Origin: Tachypleus tridentatus
Lineage: Eukaryota; Arthropoda; Merostomata; Xiphosura; Limulidae
NCBI RefSeq assembly: GCF_004210375.1
Contig: NC_134833.1
Location: forward strand, 144,328,127-144,392,126
Direction: 5' to 3'
Length of the DNA: 64,000 nt
Shown here one piece after another: positions 60,021-64,000 of this stretch; within the stretch, counting starts at the first letter, position 1, and each line of letters begins with the position of its first letter. The position numbers and the translations under genes are program-made. The notes under the pieces are model-generated. The model was not told the origin of the DNA. It ran no database searches and saw nothing but the letters and a program-made list of their open reading frames with translations.

Positions 60021-60293
60021 TTATGATGTTAAAACATGCTCTACTTTATTAACTTTGTGTGAAAAAGCCAAAAACTGTTTTTTGTGGAGTGGTTTATAAC
60101 ATTTAAAAGAGAGATCTGTGTTATAAGACTGTATATCCTTACAGTAACGAACCATGTCAATTGCAGTATTTCTGTTTAAATGATCAGGGTTGGGAATATT
60201 GATCAGGTCATCTCTTGTAACAATAGAAGAAAAACGAACATTTGAAAGTCCAGTCATCTCATGACATACAACCAAAGGTTTTTCAGTCATCAA
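60021..60293 (-). pseudogene. Right-arm partner of the unrecognised frame at 48,324
   Basis: A 90-codon frame with VVCHEMTGLSNVRFSSIVTR and DLINIPNPDHLNRNTAIDMV, nearly the same as the left-arm copy and likewise open. Function unknown. Confidence 0.4.
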
Positions 60294-60309
60294 CTTTTAA
60301 GAGTTTAAC

Positions 60310-60436
60310 GTGTACGTGTGTTTCTTTCTCTACAGAAAAGCCACAACGGGCTACATGCTGTGTCCACCGAGGGGAATCGAACCCCTGATTTTATTGTTGC
60401 AAATTCGAAGACTTGCCGCTGTCTTGGCGATGAACT
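60310..60436 (-). repeat. SINE type 2 in the right arm
   Basis: GAAAAGCCACAACGGGCTAC, GAGGGGAATCGAACCCC and GACTTGCCGCTGTC; partner of 48,186-48,304. Confidence 0.9.
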
Positions 60437-61010
60437 AAGAGTTTAAATTTTATAGTTAACATTCCATGACCTTTAGCGAACTAGAATTGAACCCGGGATT
60501 AGGTGTTATTTGAGGAAAATTAATTATATTAAGACACAAATTGCATATAACAAAGTAAAATACTAACTAATCCAAGAACCAGTGTTAAAACTTTTATCGA
60601 AATTATGAAACAACAAGCTGTGATGTCCGTCCTTTGTCAGAGTTATGAATATACAAAAGTGTTGGAGAAGATTGCATGCTAAATAAAACAAAAATCCTAA
60701 CTTTCACACAATATATTTATAACATATTATTACAGTATTCATTACTACCTCACAATAAGTTGTGTATAAACTGTAAGAACTCACTATATACACAATTAAA
60801 ACATGGTATACATCATGTGATGGTCAGGAAGGCTTTGTTGGAAGAGGTAGCAGAGAAGTAGTGGCGGTAGAAATGCTTCCTGTTATCTATTTTAAACATA
60901 CAGTGTTTCACGTGATTAATTACTTGATTTCCTTTGGCCATAGAAGTGACTTACGGGCTGAAGTTGAAACTTCATTGGTTGAAGTAAGAAGTGGGTACAA
61001 CTCAAGAAGC

Positions 61011-62850
61011 GCACACACAATTATCTTTAGGAATAAGATTAATATTTCTAACGAAACATTAATCCCCCTGGGGTGCTCGAAGATTAAACAGTCCTCCTTC
61101 AACCCCGCACTTGGTAGGAATTGGAAAAATAATCTTAACTGAATGACGAGATAATTAGGATCAAGGTTTAATGAGTGTAATTCTAGTCACGTAAATGCTA
61201 GTCTGGGAGGCGTGGCAGATGGCAAAGCGAACCCCCGACTGAAGAGTTAACAAGAAGAGACGACGAGAAGCAGGTCGGCAGATAAAATATGAACGATACA
61301 CAAACGGGCCAATTAAGGGCCGGTCATGGATCGATGGATCAAAGTGCTCTAGCAGGGATCCACAGATCCAATGCCTAAGATTTAAGTGTGGGGGAAACAG
61401 GAGTATCCCGAAAAAACCCACTTTCACTAGATGGGACCAAATGAATCCCGGGAGTACCCCGAGAAAACCCGCTTTCACTAGACGGGACCGAATGAAGCCC
61501 GGGAGTACCACGACAAAACCCACTTTCACTAGATGGGACCGAATGAAGCCCGGAAGTACCCCGAGAAAACCCACTTTCACTAGACGGGACTGAATGAAGC
61601 CCGGGAGTACCCCGAGAAAACCCACTTTCACTAGACGGGATCGAATGAAGCCCGGAAGTACCCCGAGAAAACCCACTTTCACTAGACGGGACCGAATGAA
61701 GCCCGCCTAGTGCCCTTGAGATGAGCTGGTCCTGAAGAGAGAATGTACCTGAAACGAGACTGAAAAACATAACAGGTTTGTAAAATGACAAATTGCAAGA
61801 GTTACGATGTGTTGAACTGATTCAGGATAAAGTTATATGGGGATAAGTATTTACACCAAGATTTGGGAGTGGCTGTAATCTTTTTGAAGTCGGAAGTAAG
61901 TGAGTTGCGATGAGTGGATTTTTTGTAGTATATTTTTGCTAATTTAATGAATCGTTCAGAGATTGGCAGAATTTTCGTGTGCCTTTGAACATATTCTGCT
62001 GGTGAGTAGTGGGGTAGACGATGTGCGAGTCGTATTACTCGATTTTGAAGTCTCTGTTATAGTAATAGTTGATTTTTGTTAATGTTGCATGTTCCCGTGG
62101 TTCCATATTCTATTAGAGGTCTAATGAATGATTTGTAAATAAATAATATAGTTTGAGATCTGCAACCGTAGGTATAGTGACAAATTAGCAAAAGTACGGG
62201 ATTCTGGTTAAGACTTTCTTCCTAATGTTTTTGAAATGATAATTAAAAGTAAGTTTCGTGTTAATTGTTAGTCCGAGGAATTCAACGGAATTACAGAAGG
62301 TGTTATAAAGATTAAGTTTGGCAAGTTTTAATATCTTGTTAAGCCTGCGGTGGAGGTATATAGCTTGGGTTTTAGAGGGATTAAGGGTAACTCTCCATTT
62401 ATTGCACCAGTGAATAATTTTATCTATTGCTTCTTGTACTTTCTTAGCTGCTAGTGGGGTCCCATGATGTGCACCATAAAGCAATGTCGTCGGCAAATTG
62501 TGATGCGTGAGTGAGTGACGTAGTCGGCTGAGGTTGGTCACTAACAAAAGGTGTAAACAATAAGGACTGATCCCTGTATTAAAGTTAATGACTGTGATAG
62601 ATTTGAATTGATTTTGACTTTAGCTGTACGGATTTCTAGAAAGTTGAAAATCCATCTGATGAAAGTGGGAGGTATTTTGAGCTTTACGAGTTTGTATTTT
62701 AAACCGTTGTGCCAGACTGTGTCGAAAGCTTTTTTGCACATATAAGAATACAGCAAGTGTAGCTTGGAGTTTGTTGAACCCTGCAAAACTTGTTTCTAGG
62801 AGCCGTACAAGGTGATCTGCAGTCTGTCTGTTTTTACGGCGTGCGTTTTG
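61011..62850 (-). mobile_element. Jockey/CR1-type LINE insertion, 5'-truncated, with target-site duplication
   Basis: Inserted in the right arm only, flanked by AAGAAGC (61,004-61,010 and 62,851-62,857). The left arm is uninterrupted at 47,590-47,640. Minus-strand reverse transcriptase pieces: RKNRQTADHLVRLLETSFAG, FAGFNKLQATLAVFL, KAFDTVWHNGLKYKLVKLKI and IPPTFIRWIFNFLE (62,600-62,850), then AIDKIIHWCNKWRVTLNPSK and NSVEFLGLTINTKLTFNYHF (62,200-62,450). The 5' end is cut within the reverse transcriptase. Between the pieces the catalytic region is damaged (a YGAHHGTPL-like stretch where YADD is expected). The 3' part carries a 51-bp minisatellite. Confidence 0.88.
61395..61705. repeat. 51-bp minisatellite inside the LINE 3' part
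   Basis: About six units containing CCCACTTTCACTAGACGGGA, CCGAATGAAGCC and GGGAGTACCCCGAGAAAA. Because 51 is a multiple of three, two minus-strand frames stay open through the array (GFLGVLPGFIRSRLVKV and SSESGFSRGTPGLHSVP), each a 17-residue repeat. Confidence 0.93.
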
Positions 62851-62982
62851 AAGAAGCATTCTTCCTATATCAACTTTATGGTGATTGTTGTAGTAGAAAC
62901 TTCAACCGAATGTATGTAATATTGTAGTGGTTATAACCATTTTTTTTCACTGTTTCTCATAAAAGAGTGCTGGTGCATACAG

Positions 62983-63046
62983 TTATATATATATATATAT
63001 ATAATACATTTATGTACCCTCATCCATTGTGTGTGTGTGTGTGTGT
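62983..63046. repeat. (TA)n and (GT)n microsatellites
   Basis: A TA run at 62,983-63,003 and a GT run at about 63,030-63,046. The left arm has shorter, less regular runs at the matching place near 47,440-47,490. Confidence 0.85.
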
Positions 63047-63080
63047 ATTGATTTACAGAAAATTTAATGCGTGTGTGTGT

Positions 63081-63237
63081 CAGTGATGTCGAGGAAACCC
63101 ACTTGTAAAGAAAAACATATATGTAAAAACGGCTCTTTCTTTATGAACCTGACGATGACCAAACAAGGTCGAAACGTTGTTTGCTCCTATACGTAAAAAA
63201 AAAATTCTCAACCCAAACGAGCCGTTTTTACATATAC
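63081..63237 (+). mobile_element. Short Penelope-like, hammerhead-type element in the right arm
   Basis: A 157-bp insertion beginning CAGTGATGTCGAGG, absent from the left arm at about 47,410, with GCGTGTGTGT repeated on both sides. It contains ATATGTAAAAACGGCTC and, at the far end, its complement GAGCCGTTTTTACATAT. Between them, on the plus strand, are CCTGACGATGACC, AACAAGGTCGAAACG and TTGTTTGCTCC. The core is in the opposite orientation to the copy at 28,739, although the first 55 bp of both elements run the same way. Confidence 0.75.
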
Positions 63238-63358
63238 GCGTGTGTGTTCTTATAGCCAAGTGATACTGAGCTATTTACTGTGTCCACCGAGGGGAATCTC
63301 GCCCCTAATTTTAGTGTTTTAAACCTGAAGACTTGCCGCTGTCCCACCGAAGGACTGA
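63238..63358 (-). repeat. SINE type 2 in the right arm
   Basis: TTCTTATAGCCAAGTGATAC, CCACCGAGGGGAATC and GCCGCTGTCCCACCGAAGG; partner of 47,300-47,408. Confidence 0.9.
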
Positions 63359-63661
63359 AAAATTAATAACGTTGTTTTGTGTGTACGAACGTGGCATTAT
63401 ATATGAATGTAGTTTATTTGTTTGTAACTTTGCCTTTGGGGGACATGAATGTAGCTAACTTTAACTCAGTCAAAGATACAAAACACTCAACAACAGCAGT
63501 AATAGGGGTAGAAGCGGTTTTGAGCACCCATTAATATGACATTCATTCCAGAATATCATCCCACAAGGTTTGGTTAAAATTAGCCTAGTGACCTAGGAGT
63601 GGTTAAACAAGAGACAAACAGACAGACGTTTCTAATTGTCAGAGTTACACAACTCATGTGA

Positions 63662-63875
63662 GCCAGCATGGCCAAGTGGCTAAGGCACTCGACTCACAAT
63701 CTAAGGGTCGCAGGTACGAATCCTTTTCACACCAAACATGCTCGCCCTTTCAGTCGTGGAGGTTTATAATGTGACGGTCAACCCCACTATTTGTTGGTAA
63801 AAGAGTAGCCCAAGAGTTGGCGGTGGGTGGTGATGTCTAGCTACCTTCCCTCTACTCTTAAACTTCTAAATTAGA
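63662..63875 (+). repeat. SINE type 1 in the right arm, tail lost
   Basis: Head GCCAGCATGGCCAAGTGGC to TTCTAAATTAG, then it jumps to ATGCATGGAACAAGAG, which in the left arm lies about 130 bp beyond the SINE. This arm has lost the tail and adjoining sequence. Confidence 0.9.
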
Positions 63876-64000
63876 TGCATGGAACAAGAGAAACGTAAAT
63901 AATCAAATGTAATAAAAAATACGACTCAAAGCAAATTCCATAAATACTGCATGTACAAAAAAACTTTTGAAACAATTAACAATCATCTATTTAAAATCTA

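Larger units (their letters stand above)
56735..64000. repeat. Right arm of the large inverted duplication, runs off the window
   Basis: Reverse-complement partner of 46,471-51,550. It is longer because of a 1.84-kb LINE (61,011-62,850), a 157-bp hammerhead-like element (63,081-63,237) and a longer intron 3 in the gene copy. It begins in intron 1 of the gene, just upstream of exon 2 of copy D. Confidence 0.93.

Overview
This is a stretch of animal nuclear DNA, AT-rich and dominated by repeats. It has GT-AG introns, LINEs, DNA transposons and three kinds of tRNA-derived SINE. The commonest SINE has a body with the words CTAATTTAGCAGTGTAAGAC and a tail like GCGCAAAGCTACACGAGGG. From memory this family is abundant in horseshoe crabs, so a chelicerate, probably a xiphosuran, is my best guess. 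That is inference; no marker gene in the window proves it.

Layout. 1-12 kb holds only repeats: SINEs, an unrecognised transposon-associated gene remnant (1.69-2.25 kb), an internally deleted mariner (7.2-8.1 kb) and an 89-bp minisatellite (9.05-9.47 kb). 12-15.3 kb holds a decayed Gypsy-like fossil. 19.95-20.7 kb is a satellite array with two unit lengths, followed by a piggyBac-type MITE. At 22.57-22.79 kb on the minus strand lies one exon of a DMAC1 (TMEM261)-like mitochondrial protein. 24.16-25.32 kb is a deleted Tc1-like element, 25.5-27 kb a decayed CR1-like LINE, and 28.74-28.95 kb a small Penelope-like element with a hammerhead-like core. 36.2-39.97 kb is a nearly full but decayed Jockey-like LINE.

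The main host content is a local family of beta-1,3-glucuronosyltransferase (B3GAT/GlcAT, GT43) genes between 32 and 60 kb. Copy A (32.7 kb, +) is a decayed exon. Copy B (41.2-44.3 kb, +) and copy C (52.8-48.8 kb, -) each read through four exons with matching splice phases and keep the DDD metal-binding triad, the catalytic Glu and the HTRT motif. Copy D (56.7-59.8 kb, +) is a pseudogene. C and D lie on opposite arms of a large inverted duplication: left arm about 46.47-51.55 kb, right arm about 56.73 kb to beyond the window end. Insertions found on only one arm (a LINE at 61.0-62.85 kb, a hammerhead-like element at 63.08-63.24 kb, a 67-bp piece at 49.27 kb) came after the duplication, or were lost from one arm.

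The B and C enzymes should be Golgi type II membrane glycosyltransferases that add glucuronic acid to galactose-ended glycans. They differ from the B3GAT relatives I remember in the segment before the DDD triad, so their donor, acceptor or activity may have changed.
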